NCBI GenBank assembly: GCA_958298945.1
Contig: OY282610.1
Location: 26,498,233-26,562,232, forward strand
Direction of reading: 5' to 3'
Origin: Atherix ibis
Taxonomy: Eukaryota > Arthropoda > Insecta > Diptera > Athericidae
Length of the DNA: 64,000 bases
The notes below the pieces were generated by a model that had not been told where the DNA came from, did no database searches, and saw nothing but the letters and a program-made list of their open reading frames with translations. A program made the position numbers and the translations under genes. The first letter of the stretch is position 1. Each line of letters opens with the position of its first letter. Below, piece by piece: positions 10,829 through 23,310 of the stretch.

Positions 10829-12600
10829 ATGTGGCCACGTTTTGGCTTGAAAACCGGCAACAGTACAATTTGTTTAGCTTCATTAAAAGTTCGTATTATG
10901 ATTAGTTAATGTTAATTGCCGACATATATTCTATAATTGTGAAATAAGTATTCTGTTTGTTTATATTAAGGACGATGGAAAAGTGGACGTAATTGCCAAT
11001 AAACATGGTGATAGAGTTTCCCCAGCTGTTCTGCTGGCGGTGGGTAGCGAGATCGAAGTCGGTCTCACAGCTAAACAAAAAATGCCATCAAAAGCGTCAG
11101 CTTCAGTATGCAATAGCTTCCAGTTTCTTATTACCGATATGGACGAGGAGCAGACAGACAGCGCTCTCAAACATGTTCAATGTAATTTCAACAAGGATAT
11201 TGAAAAATTCGAATTAAAATCGCAAAATGATGACTCTGCCTTATTGGAAATATCACCCTATGCGGTAACCGTAGAACTTCTCAAGGCTAGTTTCGGTAAG
11301 ACCCAGACAACGGACTTCCTTTGGATAATTGTATAAAAATTTCTAATTTTCTGCGTTTTCACAATTTTTTTTAGAGCTTGCCCGACAGTCTCATTTGTCC
11401 GAAGAGCACCCGTCAGTTGTACTCTCCATCCCATTGTATTATCCCGCCGAAAGTAGGAGTTTACTAGCGAAAGCAGCAGAGGAAGTTGGCTTTCACGTTG
11501 CTCAAATTGTACCAGAGCCAACAGCGGCTGTTTTAGCATACGATCTAGGCAGACCCGATGAGAATAAGTGCGTTTTATGCATAAAAAGCGGCGGCCTACT
11601 CACTAGTTTTACACTATTCGAAATAAATAATGGACTATATTCTGTGATCGACTCAACAAAGCCATACTTTATTGGCGGCTGCCAGTTTACAGATGTTATA
11701 GTAGAATTTATAAGTATGGACTCTGTCAGTTCAAAATTTATTTAATACATTTCATTATTAAATATGGTTTATTTATATATTTAGGTAGCGAATTTTTTAG
11801 AAAATATAAATTAGATCCTAACGAAAGTAGACGTTCGATGGCGAAAATTCGGAATTCTGCTGAATATTGTAAACATAATTTGTCTACTTTGCAGACTACT
11901 CAAGTGTATATCGATTCGTTGATAGATGGTATTGATTATAATGCACAGCTGTCTCGTCCACGATATGAAAGTCTGATTCAACCTGTTCTTAATAAATTCA
12001 TGACAACACTTAGTGACGCATTGAAAACTATTAATAAGGATAATCGGAAAATTGATGAGGTTTGTTAGCGTATACAAAGTCAATTGTAACCAATCATTTC
12101 AATTAATTATTATTCTACATATTTCACAGATAGTATTAGCAGGAGGAACAATGAAAATCCCATTGATTCAGTCTCAGATAAAGAATCAGTTTCCGGATGC
12201 ACAACTTTATGTGTCGCATTCGCCGGATGAAGTTGTTGCGATCGGTTGTGCTAAACAAGCACAATACATAGACACTGAGAGTGTCGTCTTGGAACCAGAT
12301 ATGGAAGTCAATGCTTTAAAGAGTAACGTTTATGTATGGCATGCGAATAATTCAGAAAACCAGCAGCTCGTGTTTAAGCAGGGTACAATTTTACCTCAAG
12401 AAATGACTATTGACGTAGAACAAGAGGACACCGAAAATGCGGAGTGTATTGATCACGAACAAGTATTTCATGTCCAAACAAACGATATTGTCGGCGATAT
12501 TGTACTGTTCGATATAAAACCAATGAATGGCGTCTTTCGTATTAAAGCTAAAATCAAAGAAAATGAAGGCAGGCCTGAAATTATACTTTCATGTGTATAA
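10829..12600 (+). CDS. HSPA14: Hsp70-like protein 1 (HSPA14 family), ribosome-associated chaperone
   Basis: HSPA14 is an atypical Hsp70 that partners the J-protein MPP11/DNAJC2 in the mammalian ribosome-associated complex and assists nascent chains in the cytosol. Exons are 10829-10888, 10971-11295, 11375-11713, 11785-12059 and 12130-12600, all GT-AG with matching phases, giving 489 aa (human about 509). The short first exon (MWPRFGLKTGNSTICLASLK) carries the phosphate-1 loop; without it the N-terminal nucleotide lobe would be incomplete. Further landmarks are HGDRVSPAVL, VGLTAKQK, IPLYYPAESR, IVPEPTAAVLAYDLG, IGGCQFTD, NSAEYCKHNLSTL and VLAGGTMKIPLIQ (adenosine motif), then a short divergent substrate domain. 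Like HSPA14 it lacks the long alpha-helical lid and EEVD tail of canonical Hsp70. AATAAA lies at 12643-12648. Confidence 0.92.
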
Positions 12601-14806
12601 CATTGCATTAAGCAAATTATATATATTATTGTTTATTTAATTAATAAATTCATGAATGTGTCTATTTTTAGTTTCTTTTTTTTTTTTTTCGTTTATGGGT
12701 CGACATAAAAGATTGTGATATTAATGCAAATTCGATGTATAAAATCATGTTCATCTTTACAATAAAGTAACTTTTATCAAAAATTTTGTATGTAATATTT
12801 AAATGGGCCAAGTAACTCTACCTTATTATTATTGGCTCTTTAAAACTTTTAAAAATCACTGGCAAAGATTTAAATGCCTTAAAGCTCAACCTGATTCTGG
12901 ATTGAGCGATGTAATAACTTATTCAAAGAATTAATAATATATAGCAACATCGAGACATATTACATGGTGATGTACAACTTATTTCTCTCACGTAATATTG
13001 CTGATTCGCTATGCATTTTTGTTAAAGATTCTGTATGACAATTCTATATTCTCAAAGTGGTTTGATTGCCATACTCGAACTCTATAAATGATCAAAGAAG
13101 AATTTCACTCACGACAGACAATCTCTATTTACTATAAAATCAAAACGACTAAAAATATAAATAATTCAAAAACACAGTTATTAAAAATACAGCATATTTA
13201 CTTTTGTATATTTGTTGTTACTAATTTCTCCATTTCGATTACGATTGTTTCTTACATAATTTTTCATTAAAACTTATCTGATTTTTTTTTTATTAACAAA
13301 ATCAGCAAGAAAATAAATCAATAGAAACTATTGAAAAACATACGATAATGTACATGACAGTTTTTGTATCGTTTCATCTTGTTTTTTAATAAATATTTGT
13401 ATACGTAACTGGGTGGGTTACACAATATTACTGGCAGGATCGTTCCTTTTTCTTTTCTTTTATAATTCTGATATATTACTTTTCAGTAAATTCTTTTTCT
13501 TTACTTTTTTCGTACTTAGTGTTTGTTTTTTTCTATTATAGATTAAAAAAATATATTTTTTAAATTATTTTATTTTTATACATAAATTTTTTTTTTTAAA
13601 TATTTGTATATATATATATATATATATATATTTGTATGTATGTATGTGTGTATATGGATATCTTTATTTATATTTAATATAGTTTTATTTCTATATTTAA
13701 TTAGTTAATAACATTACGCATATATATCGGTGATTATTATTCTCTTAATAGTTTTAGAATAAATATATTGTATATATGTATATACTTTGTTAAAGAAAAT
13801 AATAATAAAACAAATATAATTTTAAGAACAATTAACAAAAAATCAATATTCCAATTTTTTCCATTTTTTTATATAACAAAAACTTGTTTTGTATTCATTT
13901 TATGAATAATTAAATTAAATAAGTTGAATATTTTTTCTCTGTCTATGGATTAACTCATCTGTCTATATTTTTTATTTTATTTTATATAATATCGTAATTG
14001 ATTCGTAACTGCATATATATTTTCAAATCATCTTAAATATCAATTTTATTTCGATAACAAAATCAAAGAAAAATGGTTTTGTTAAGAAAAAATTTTTGGC
14101 CACACCTTTTTGAAGCTTGCAATTTGTCTGCAAATCAGAAATGATTTTAACAATTTCTATGGCCAATAATGTTGCACGTGAATAATAATATTGGTGATAT
14201 TTCACACAACTGCGAGAGTTCGCTATGCAAATGATACGGTTTTAATTGAGTTGGTTGACTGTGCCTAATACACGTATGTTATGAGAGACCATTCTACCAG
14301 TGGCACCGCTCAACTTTGGGGATTAGTCTGAGAATAATTACAATTTTTGTATTATTCCATTTTCATTATATGTATACCAATTTTTCAACTTAGTTCGGGA
14401 TTATTTTTATTTTTATGTTAGACAAATTTCGAATTGTTGCTAAAATTTTATTTTTATTAAACGAAAAATTGATAAATTAATTTGAAACGTTTTTTTTTTC
14501 TTTAAAAAAAAATAAAAATTTAGTAAATATTTTCTTAAGAAAAAATGTTTATAATTTTGCAAAACTGAATTCTTTTTGTTTTTATATTAAAATCGTAATT
14601 AATCTAAACTTAATATAAACTACAAAATAAAAAAAAAATTGTAAATTTTTATTATAATGTGACTATAAAAATAATTGTAATAGTCCGTGTAGGCAGGTAT
14701 TTTATTTTAATGATCATAATTGTGAAATATGAACATTTTTAGTGATTAATTAATATTTATTGTCATAATATTTTAGCAAGAATATTTATTATCATTTTAA
14801 TTTCAA

Positions 14807-14862
14807 AAAAATAACTTTATTAAAAATTACTAAAACGAGTAATTTTTAATAAAGTTATTTTT
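14807..14862. repeat. Perfect foldback with 25-bp arms
   Basis: Arms 14807-14831 and 14838-14862 are exact reverse complements, separated by six bases (AAAACG). The arms are very AT-rich. The transcript of either strand would form a stable hairpin. Confidence 0.8.
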
Positions 14863-15413
14863 ATAAATTGAATTTGAATGACCTGAATTTTTCGTACTGC
14901 TATCGAATTTTTTTAGAATTTGAGAGAATTTTATTGCAGTTTTTCTTTTAAATTTCGTTTTTCATATTAATCAATTTTTCCTTTTTTCTTCTATGTAGTT
15001 TAGTTTGTTTTCTTTAAATAACTTTAATTTATTTATTACTAAAATGTTTTGTTTCTTTGGACAATTAAATGTACTGTCGATACGGTGGTTAATCGTATTA
15101 GCTTTATCTTGTTCTGTTAATTTTTTTCTAGATATGCTCATAATTAAACACTCTGAAGAGTATTAATAATTTTTTCGGAAGGGTTTCCCGCCTTTTTTTA
15201 CAATATTAATAATATTTTTTTTTAATTTATTATTACATTTTGTTCCTGTTAGCCTTATTCTTATAATTTTTTTTTAATTAAATTATTATAAACGCACTCA
15301 AATCAATTTATTTGTTATTTTCTTTACCTTGTTTTACTTAAAAAAAAATTCTATATTTTCATTGTAACGCTTCTACTTTGATGTGACTTGTTTAGAAAAT
15401 TGTCCATTCATTT

Positions 15414-15463
15414 ATAAAAATCAACCTTAATTATTAGTAATAATAATTAAGGTTGATTTTTAT
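15414..15463. repeat. Perfect foldback with 23-bp arms
   Basis: Arms 15414-15436 and 15441-15463 are exact reverse complements around a four-base loop (GTAA), containing the core TCAACCTTAATTATTA. Confidence 0.8.
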
Positions 15464-16953
15464 CTTATTTTAGTTTCAAAGTAAAATAATTTAATTGACC
15501 CAATTTTAAATATTGATTTTTTAACTATATTTTTTTTTAAATCGTGAATTTCAGTCTGTAAAATAAATAATTTTCTGTAAAAGAATTTCAGCTTAGTAAT
15601 GTTTAGTTTTTCTATGATGCTAAAAAATTCTATTTCAAAATTTCGAAGTTTACCTTGCATATTAGGAATTTTTGAATGCAATTTCGTTTTCCAGTATAAA
15701 ATCTATGTTTCCTTACAATTGAAATTTGAGCAAAGAGATTCGAATTTGAATTCGTTTTAATTTAGGGTATTTATTTTTGCAAATTGAATTTATAGATTTA
15801 ATTTTCAAAATTCGCATTTGAATTCGTTTTAATAAAATATATTTTTCTATTGATTTATTCAAATCAATAACGGAGAATTAATAGTAGTTGTTAAATAATT
15901 GTTTTAAAACAAAATGTTTTTCCATGAAATTTACTCTATAGTTAAGGAAATTTCTTTTTGATTTTTAAGTTTTAACATTTTCTACATTTAAGAAAATATT
16001 GGAAAGAAATACTTTTTAGTAGAAGATTTAAAAAAATATTGGATCTGTGCATCAAAGAAAAGTAATTAATTAAAAATTTAGGCAAAAATATTTTACAAAT
16101 TTATTGGAGCCAGCCAACATCATATTTTTTTTTTGGAAAGCAATACATTTTAAAAACTATTTAGGAATAAAAAATTATTCGAGAATGGACAGAATCTAAT
16201 ATATTTAAGTATATTATTTTGAAAGTCATTGTATGTTTGGAAAATTATTTAAAAAAAATCGAAGCGATTTATTTTTGAAGTGAAAAGAAAAAATAAATCA
16301 TTAAAAATTTATCCACAAATTATTGCGATAGAATCTTTTAGCCTCCATTAGTTAAAAATCGATTAAATGGCTCCCTGTTCATTTTTTATTTATATAAAAA
16401 CAATATTTTAACTAAACATTCTGCGTTAATAATGATTAAATTCGTATTAAATTGTAAAAAGAAAATATCATAATTTCTAATATTTTAACTTCCAAATCAA
16501 TTTAAATTTACTTTAAATTCATACATATCCTTAGAGATGAAGAAAATATTTTCCTTATGCTTATTTTTACTAAAATTTTTAATAATAATAAAATTTAATT
16601 ATTTTTAACAGTCTTTTTCTCTTTCTTTTTCTTTTCATTTGTATTTGAGCATTGAAAGAGAGCCAGCGAGACAAATCACATTGTTTTTGTTGTCATTATT
16701 GCTACATTTATAGTCAAAAAATTCTTTTTTTTTAAATTGTGCGAACAATATTTTTACATATGTATATTCAGAAATATTACACGATGACAGACAAAAACCT
16801 AAAATGATAAATAATAAATATAACAATTTTCATTCCTTGTCTTACCGTAAAGAATTTTCATCATTTTTTCGATGGTTTTCTTTTTTTATTCCATTTAATT
16901 TACGCTATTAATATTAATTAATATTAACCTTACCGGTTGGTTTTTCCCCTCAT

Positions 16954-16959
16954 TTTATT
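16954..16959 (-). terminator. Poly(A) signal of the TMEM104-like gene
   Basis: AATAAA on the minus strand, about 75 bases beyond the stop codon at 17034. Confidence 0.5.
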
Positions 16960-17033
16960 GACTAAGTAAATCAATTATTTACTTATATTCAATCCAGTCA
17001 ACTTACGTCATAAAAAAAATGTTTTAAAAAAAA

Positions 17034-19155
17034 TTAAAAAACAGCCTGAAGATTAAATTTAAAATTAGTGAATAAATTTATAGTGACCGGAATGAGAAAT
17101 GCAATCGACCACAAGAATACAAATATTATCCAACCGATGTGCTTGAATGGACTACGAAAATCATTTACAATACCTTGACCGAGAAGTTCAGTACATGTTC
17201 GACGTGCTGAAAACACCAGAGCTATTGGAATCAAATATTGTATGCCCATGCCAGCATAGGACCCTGTAAAGCTAACTAAGCTAGTAAGGTTTTCGGTGAA
17301 ATATGTCAATATAATTGGTGGAAATACAGCCAAAAGGGGGAAAATGATACGACGTTGAACAAAATTGTACGATTCAAAACGTGACATATCCAAGAATAGC
17401 GTTTGTAGATTGTTACGCAACGTTATAGCAATTATTGGAAAACTGGCTGAAAGTGTAAAAACCGGAAAGAGGGCCAGAAAATATTCAAACACCTCAAGGG
17501 TAATTGATGTTTGATCCGGAGTAGGAATAAAGTTCAGTGTATATAAGTCTTCGAGTTTAGCGAAAGCAAATAGTCCTGTTAATGTCAACAGAAGATAAAA
17601 TGTTGTAATTAGACTGAAATCCAAAGACAACAATCGTTTAATTCGTGTTTTATCCGATATGGGCGCTATTAAACTCGGTAAACTATGATGACACATAAAC
17701 GAGTATACGGATGCGCCAAAAAGTGGTGGTAAACCTCGGATATTCGCCATTGGGGGATGTCCTTCAACTCCTTTTGTAATTAGACGGTAAATCGCAATTC
17801 CAATCATTGCTATAAATGCTGTAAAATAAAAATTTTAGTTGTTTTTTTTCGTTTATGTAAACAAACACATATTTTCTGATAAATATTTAAAAAAAAAAAC
17901 AACAAATTGTTATTGAAATGATTAGTTTTAAAAGAGAATTTACCTAACCATCTGAAAACAACAGTCAACATTTGAATATATTTTGTTTTTTGAACATTCG
18001 AAAATGTAAACGGTCCCAAAATCATAGCGAAACCGGTCAAGGATAATCGATAAACATCCAATCTCGATAGAGTATGATTTTTCCAGCATAAATCTGTATT
18101 ATTCGTAGAATTGGAAATGCTAAAAATTAAAAACAAAAACGTTTTAGTAATAATTAAACAAATTTCATTGATTTTAATTTATTAGTACTAACCATATAAC
18201 ATCTCTTAATGACTTGGCGACAGCTGCTGAATAAATACTCAGATCACCATACAAATAGACTGCGATGCATAAATAAAAGATAATCCGTCCGATATCGTTA
18301 AAAAATATACCGGCCATTTCACCCAATTCAATTTTGTTATCGAGAACATAGTAACGTGAACTTTGCGAAAACAATGGTGTTAGCTCAATGCTTGAATCTG
18401 AAAGTTCTTGCGATGATCTAACTGCAGTGTTTACTTCTGGTACCTCACTATCGAAATCGTCTTCTTGTAAAGACTAAACAACAATGAAAAGATAAGAAAT
18501 TACAAAAATTCTTTAAGAAATTAATAAAAAAGAAGAAAAAAACACCACAGTGGTCGTTTATAATTCATTAACCAGAATAATTCTATCGTATTAGCAAAAA
18601 AAAGAAGAAATAAAATGAAATAAGAAGCGATAGCATTTTTTTTCCACAAGAATTTATGATTCATTCAAACTAATTTATTTTTGCTGTTGAAAATATAATA
18701 GCAATTATAGTAAATATGTGAATGTAATTTATTTTCTTCTGGTATTTAGTTTGGATCAAACTGTAGTTTAAGTTTAGAATTTTTTTATAATGGTCCCATT
18801 TTTTGCTTACGGAATCTCTCTTGAGGAACTGTAATCGCCTCCAGTGCATTACAGCATTCGCACAGGACATCGCTTCGATAACAAAAGTTACAGTCAAAAA
18901 GCTGACGAACCCAACTGCTATCACGACGATTGAGCTGAGTAGCCATCCTGCCTTAGCAAATACCCCAGGAAGTGTGAGTGCTCCAGTCCCAACAATTAAA
19001 TTAAAAATGAAAATGAATGCAATCTGAAAAATAATATTAAGAAATAATTGAGCAATTATATAAAGAAATAATTATTTTCAGTTATTGTTCTTTGATGAAA
19101 ATAATAATCTTACCCAATTTGGATATTCATCACGACGCGATATTCGGTATGGCAT
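17034..19155 (-). CDS. TMEM104: TMEM104-like multi-pass transmembrane protein (amino acid transporter fold)
   Basis: TMEM104 proteins belong to the amino acid/auxin permease-like superfamily; their substrate is not established. Exons, in minus-strand order, are 19155-19114, 19023-18811, 18473-18193, 18119-17944 and 17818-17034. GT-AG ends and phases agree, giving about 498 aa (human about 496). Landmarks are FNLIVGTGALTLPGVFAKAG in the first membrane helix, FVIEAMSCANAVMHWRR, an acidic/Ser-rich cytoplasmic loop, GEMAGIFFNDIG, YLYGDLSIYSAAVAKSL, LGPFTFSNVQKTKYIQ, EGHPPMANI, YSFMCHHSLPSLIAP, LFPVFTLSASFPIIAITLRN and SPFKHIGWI. About ten membrane spans can be counted. The NSTNNTDLCW loop has N-glycosylation sequons and corresponds to the Asn/Cys-rich loop of human TMEM104. 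The first exon is only 14 codons (MPYRISRRDEYPNW). Confidence 0.92.
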
Positions 19156-20189
19156 TTTTGGGAAGTTATTTCCTCTTCGATTATTATAATAAATATGTTA
19201 TATGATTAAACTTATTGGAATATATAATATGAAAAGAAGAATAAATGAACAAAAACCTCCCCTCCCATAAAACAAAAAAAAAAAAAACAAAAAAAATAAA
19301 TAATAAACGGTTAAGATTTGTCACCGATTTATAAAGACAGTTAATATTTTGCCACGGAACACCGAACTAAATGGGACTATTTCCAAATAAAAATTCGTAT
19401 TAGACTATTTTTTATCACATTTCTTAAATTCACGCGTAATATCCGCGTTCCAATTTTTTTTTGTTATCTAAATTCTATATTTATCCTGTAATTGATTAGA
19501 TTTTAATTGCACAATTGTCGTGCAACTATTGATAGAAATCCCTTCGGAATATTCTTTGTTTACAAAGACGTCAAAAAATGACAGTTGACGTATTGTTTGC
19601 CACGGGCTTCTTACGTTAAAGAATACCTTCCACACTTAGGCTAAAGAATTCTAAAATCTAAGCTTCTACTGTGGAACACGGGCAAAAGTATTGAGTGTGG
19701 AAACTCTACATAACCAAACAATTAAAATGTCAATATATGTAGTCTAGCGACAATGTATTTGTTGGTATTTTTGGTATTTTTTAAATATATCATTATAAAC
19801 AAATTTATTAGATTTCTTATATAAAAATTATTATCATTATGAAAATTTTAAATATACTCTTAAAACGGTATAACTTGATAAAACTATTAGTTTGCGTATT
19901 CAACACGTTCAAGACTTTTCTGTGGTTTATATCAATGCTAAGTGGTGAATTTTCTCATTCCTGAAAGAAATGTTTGAAAATTTACAAATCCTTAAAATTA
20001 TTTAATTTATTATGAATATTTTGAAAAAATATTTTGATATTTATAGTATATGTATGAGTGTATATATATATATATATATATTTGATAACTATTTCGTTTT
20101 ATTTAATAATAGGTAAAAAGTGTTTAATTGGAGAACTACAATACAATATTCAAAAACGCGTCAAAATTGTGACATTTTGTCATATTGCA
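19156..20189. other. 5' flank of the TMEM104-like gene and spacer
   Basis: Presumed promoter side of the minus-strand gene. No TATA box is convincing. A TA microsatellite lies at 20059-20080. No gene recognised. Confidence 0.35.
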
Positions 20190-20345
20190 GATGACGCACA
20201 TTTTTGGTTGAATGGTTCGACAAGCAAAAATTTTTGGTATGGGACCTGAAAAATTTACTGCCGATTGTGGATTTTGGTCGGATGGTACTGCTTTCGAAAT
20301 AAGGCTGACACGACGACGGTAACTGTTAATGGCGATAATAACTGA
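20190..20345 (+). pseudogene. Tc1/mariner transposase relic
   Basis: The plus strand reads DDAHFWLNG (box around the first catalytic Asp) and, after stops and frame changes, VTVNGD. The same two boxes sit about 100 codons apart in the better-preserved copies in this window. The spacing is much shortened, so this is an internally deleted relic. Confidence 0.6.
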
Positions 20346-20349
20346 TTTT

Positions 20350-21886
20350 TTTTTTACCCTCAATATGGACGATATGAATTTGGACCCTTTTTTTTTGAAT
20401 TTTAAAGGTTAAACGCTTTTTTTAAATGAAAAAATCATTTACTACAGGAAAAGAAAAAAATCCCCATTTAATCTGATTACTTTTGGTTAAAATTTTACAG
20501 GAAAAATTCAAAAAAAAACCATTACCGAAATAATTTTAGATCAAAATAAAGGTACTCAAATTTAGGGAGGCACAATGGAATTGTTGGAAAACAGCCGTTG
20601 GTGTCTGCAAGTAATAAATGAGTTGGCCGAACAGATTTGTAGATGTTTACATAAAATTTGCATCTGGAAAATTTAATGGTGTTTTTTTTTTAGTAAAAAT
20701 AGTATTGTATAAAAACGGCACGAGATATGGTAATGGAAAAGTTCAAAGAGAGGTGGGCAAAATGGAGACAATAAATATGTATGTATGTAGAAGATACAAG
20801 AGTATATGTTGGGGGACATTGATTAATAATTATAAATTGATAGACGCAGACTATCCGATCCGGTATTTAGAGTGGCCGCGAGTGAAAAGTGGAAAATTTA
20901 TCGAAAGAAAAGTGACCATGAATGATGATTTTACACACTTTTATCTTTTTTTACCTTGACTTACTCATCCTGCTTTTTATATGTAGTGTATGTACGTATA
21001 AACTAGTGTATACGGATTTATTTTATTTTCTGTTTAAAAACGAAATGGTATTTTTTTCTTTTTTTGCCAAAATGTCGCCCTCATATTCTGAATGGTTTGA
21101 TTTATTGTACAATAATATTTCTGCTAATTTGCATTTATGCCAATTAATTTATGCACTTTTATTTTAATTTTTCAATTACAAGAAAAAAACTAAACTGAAT
21201 TAATAAAAATATCTGAACATAAATTGTTTAATTTTTCGGAAAAATTTCTTTTCATTTCTTGTCAAAAGGATACAAAAAAATTTTTTTTCAATTCAATTTT
21301 AGATATTTTGAAAAAAAAATAACTTTAATAATTGCGGTTATTTCTTTTCTAAAATTTGGTTTTCATTACGAAAAAAATCAATTTTTTTTAAGTATTGATG
21401 CCAGAAGTGATGATTTCAAATAACTTTCGGATTTATAGAAATAAGTTTTTGTGTGGCTTTTTGTCTATTATATAAAAATTCTGAAAAACTTTGCAATATT
21501 TATCATATTCTTTAATATTAAAATGAATTTTGTTGAATATTTATTAATTCCAAAAATTATGTTTAATAAAAGAAAATGTGTTTTGATTAAATATCCTTTT
21601 CAAAATAGATTGCGCTTATGTAGATTGTTTTTAATATTTTTATATTCATTTATGTAATCACTAACAACTAACCAGACATGTACTTAAATACAATAACGCT
21701 ACGCATCCGCTATGTACAATAATACCGATGGAACCTGTTATTATTGGAAAACGTTTAGCAAACACTATTAAACCAAGCGTAATATCAGCACAGTTGCCCA
21801 CCAGCTAACTTCTTAACTCCCTGTAAAGTTGAATCCATAATACAACACCTAAAAAGCCTCAGGATATTAACTGATAGCTTCGAAAG
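20350..21886. other. AT-rich spacer
   Basis: No recognisable gene. A 113-codon plus-strand frame (20618-20959) has no family I can name, no splice context and biased composition. It is left unannotated. Confidence 0.35.
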
Positions 21887-22000
21887 TATCGGGTGATTTT
21901 TTTACTGTTTGATTTTTAATGTTTTTATTTTTGACAGATCACGTATGACACATGACGTATGTCAAAGTCAAAGGTTCTCAAATAGTATTGGCATTCGATC

Positions 22001-22910
22001 ATGGTAAGACTTGCACCCGAACAACGTTTGAAAATTATTGAATTTTATTATCAAAATTCGTGCTCTGTGGAAAGTGTGTTTCGAGCACTTCGATCATTTG
22101 ATGGTCATCATAATTGACCTACTCTGAGCAAACAAATCATACCTTGCTTTTCTCAACAATTTTACGCTATTGAACATCAAACCACCAACCAGTGTGCGTA
22201 GAGTGCGTACAGAGAAAAATATCGCTTCTATAGCGTCCAGTGTTGGTGAAGAGCACGATTTGTCCATCTGTCACCATTCACAGCAATTGGGATTGTGTTA
22301 CTCGATTATGCGGAATATTTTGCATAAGCATATTGGTCTGAAAGCGTGTCAAATACATTTCGTGCAAGAACTGAAGCCGAACCACCTGCCAAAGCGTCAA
22401 ATTTTTGGTGAGTGGGCCTTAGAACAACTTGAGGAAAATCCGTTTTTTTCACGAAAAAAATTGCGTTCAGCGACGAATCTCATTTCTGGTTGAATGGGTA
22501 TGTGAATGAGCAAAATTATCGCTTTGGGTTTGATGAACAAACACTACCATTGCACCCAGAAAAATGCACTGTTTGGTGTGGTTTATCATCAGTCTGTATT
22601 TTTTTTAAAGATGACGCTGGCCGCAACGTTACCGTCAATGGCGCCCGCTATCGCTTGATGATTTCGAACTGTTTTTTGCCTAAAATGGAAGAACTGCATC
22701 TGATCAACATGTGGTTTTAACAAGACGGCTCCACATGCCACACAACACATGACATAATGGACATATTGAGAGATGAGTTCGGTGAGCAATTTATCTCATG
22801 TTTCGGACCAGTGAGTTGGCCGCCTAGATCGAGCGATTTGACGCTTCTAGACTATTTTTTGTGCGGTTACGTGAAGTCACTCGTCTATGCCGATAAACCA
22901 GCGTCACCTA
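22001..22910 (+). pseudogene. Tc1/mariner transposase pseudogene
   Basis: Helix-turn-helix N-terminus (EQRLKIIEFYYQNSCSVESV), linker with QELKPNHLPKRQ, then the DDE/D catalytic core described under the element. Stop codons occur soon after GHHN, near 22115, and at 22718 just before QDGSTCHTTHD. At least two frame changes are needed, so no functional enzyme is made. Confidence 0.75.
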
Positions 22911-23159
22911 CACTTTCAGACCAAGATGCTTGCGCAAAATCTTCAATATATCCAAAGATAAATTGCTCACTCAACACATCTCTCAATATGTCCATTGTTT
23001 CACGTGCTGTGTGGCAAGGCTAACTGACCACTTGTGACTTTGAAACACGACACGTGTCACGCGTGATCTGTCACAAATTAAAACCGCAAAAAAATCACCC
23101 GATAAAATCATCATAAATATTTTTTTTTATATTTCTCTATTTTTTGTTAATAATATTTT
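22910..23159 (-). mobile_element. Inserted 250-bp segment carrying the end of a related transposon plus its flank
   Basis: From about 22915 to 23162 the sequence matches 29084-29330 closely. That segment is the 5' end, terminal repeat (AAAAAAATCACCCGA) and ~60 bases of outside flank of the minus-strand element at 28.6-29.3 kb. Here it splits the host element. The 36 bases 22874-22909 (AAGTCACTCGTC...CACCT) are repeated at 23160-23195, where the host transposase C-terminal region resumes. Confidence 0.75.
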
Positions 23160-23310
23160 AAGTCACTCGTCTATGCCGATAAACCAGCGTCACCTGCAGC
23201 TTTATAAGACAACAATAGCAAGCATTAATTTATCGATTGAAATAAAAAATTGTCTGTGTTTTTTTTTGGAAATTTGAAAGCCAAACCCCACTAAAAAAAA
23301 TCACTCGTTA

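Larger units (their letters stand above)
12650..16953. other. Long AT-rich intergenic region
   Basis: There is no recognisable gene. It contains a TA microsatellite near 13603-13632 and two strong foldbacks, listed separately. All ORFs in it are short and Lys/Phe/Ile-rich. Confidence 0.5.
21889..23308 (+). mobile_element. Decayed Tc1/mariner-superfamily transposon, internally interrupted
   Basis: The left end TCGGGTGATTTTTTT follows TA (21887-21888). The right end AAAAAAAATCACTCGT (23293-23308) is followed by TA (23309-23310). This gives a terminal inverted repeat with the TA target duplication typical of the superfamily. Between them lies a broken transposase. It starts at ATG 22001 (MVRLAPEQRLKIIEFYYQNS) and continues through FSDESHFWLNG, VTVNGARYR, QDGSTCHTTHD and PPRSSDLTLLDYFLCGYVKS, which mark the three catalytic Asp regions. 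It has several stops and frameshifts. A 250-base foreign piece (about 22910-23159) interrupts the 3' part. Confidence 0.8.

Noticed and set aside
14807..15463. Foldbacks as microRNA precursors
   Set aside because: The perfect short arms with loops of 4-6 bases are unlike the ~60-90 base bulged hairpins of insect pre-miRNAs. No family seed was recognised.
20618..20959. 113-codon plus-strand ORF
   Set aside because: Possible but unsupported: no recognised domain, no splice or UTR context, and it lies among transposon debris.
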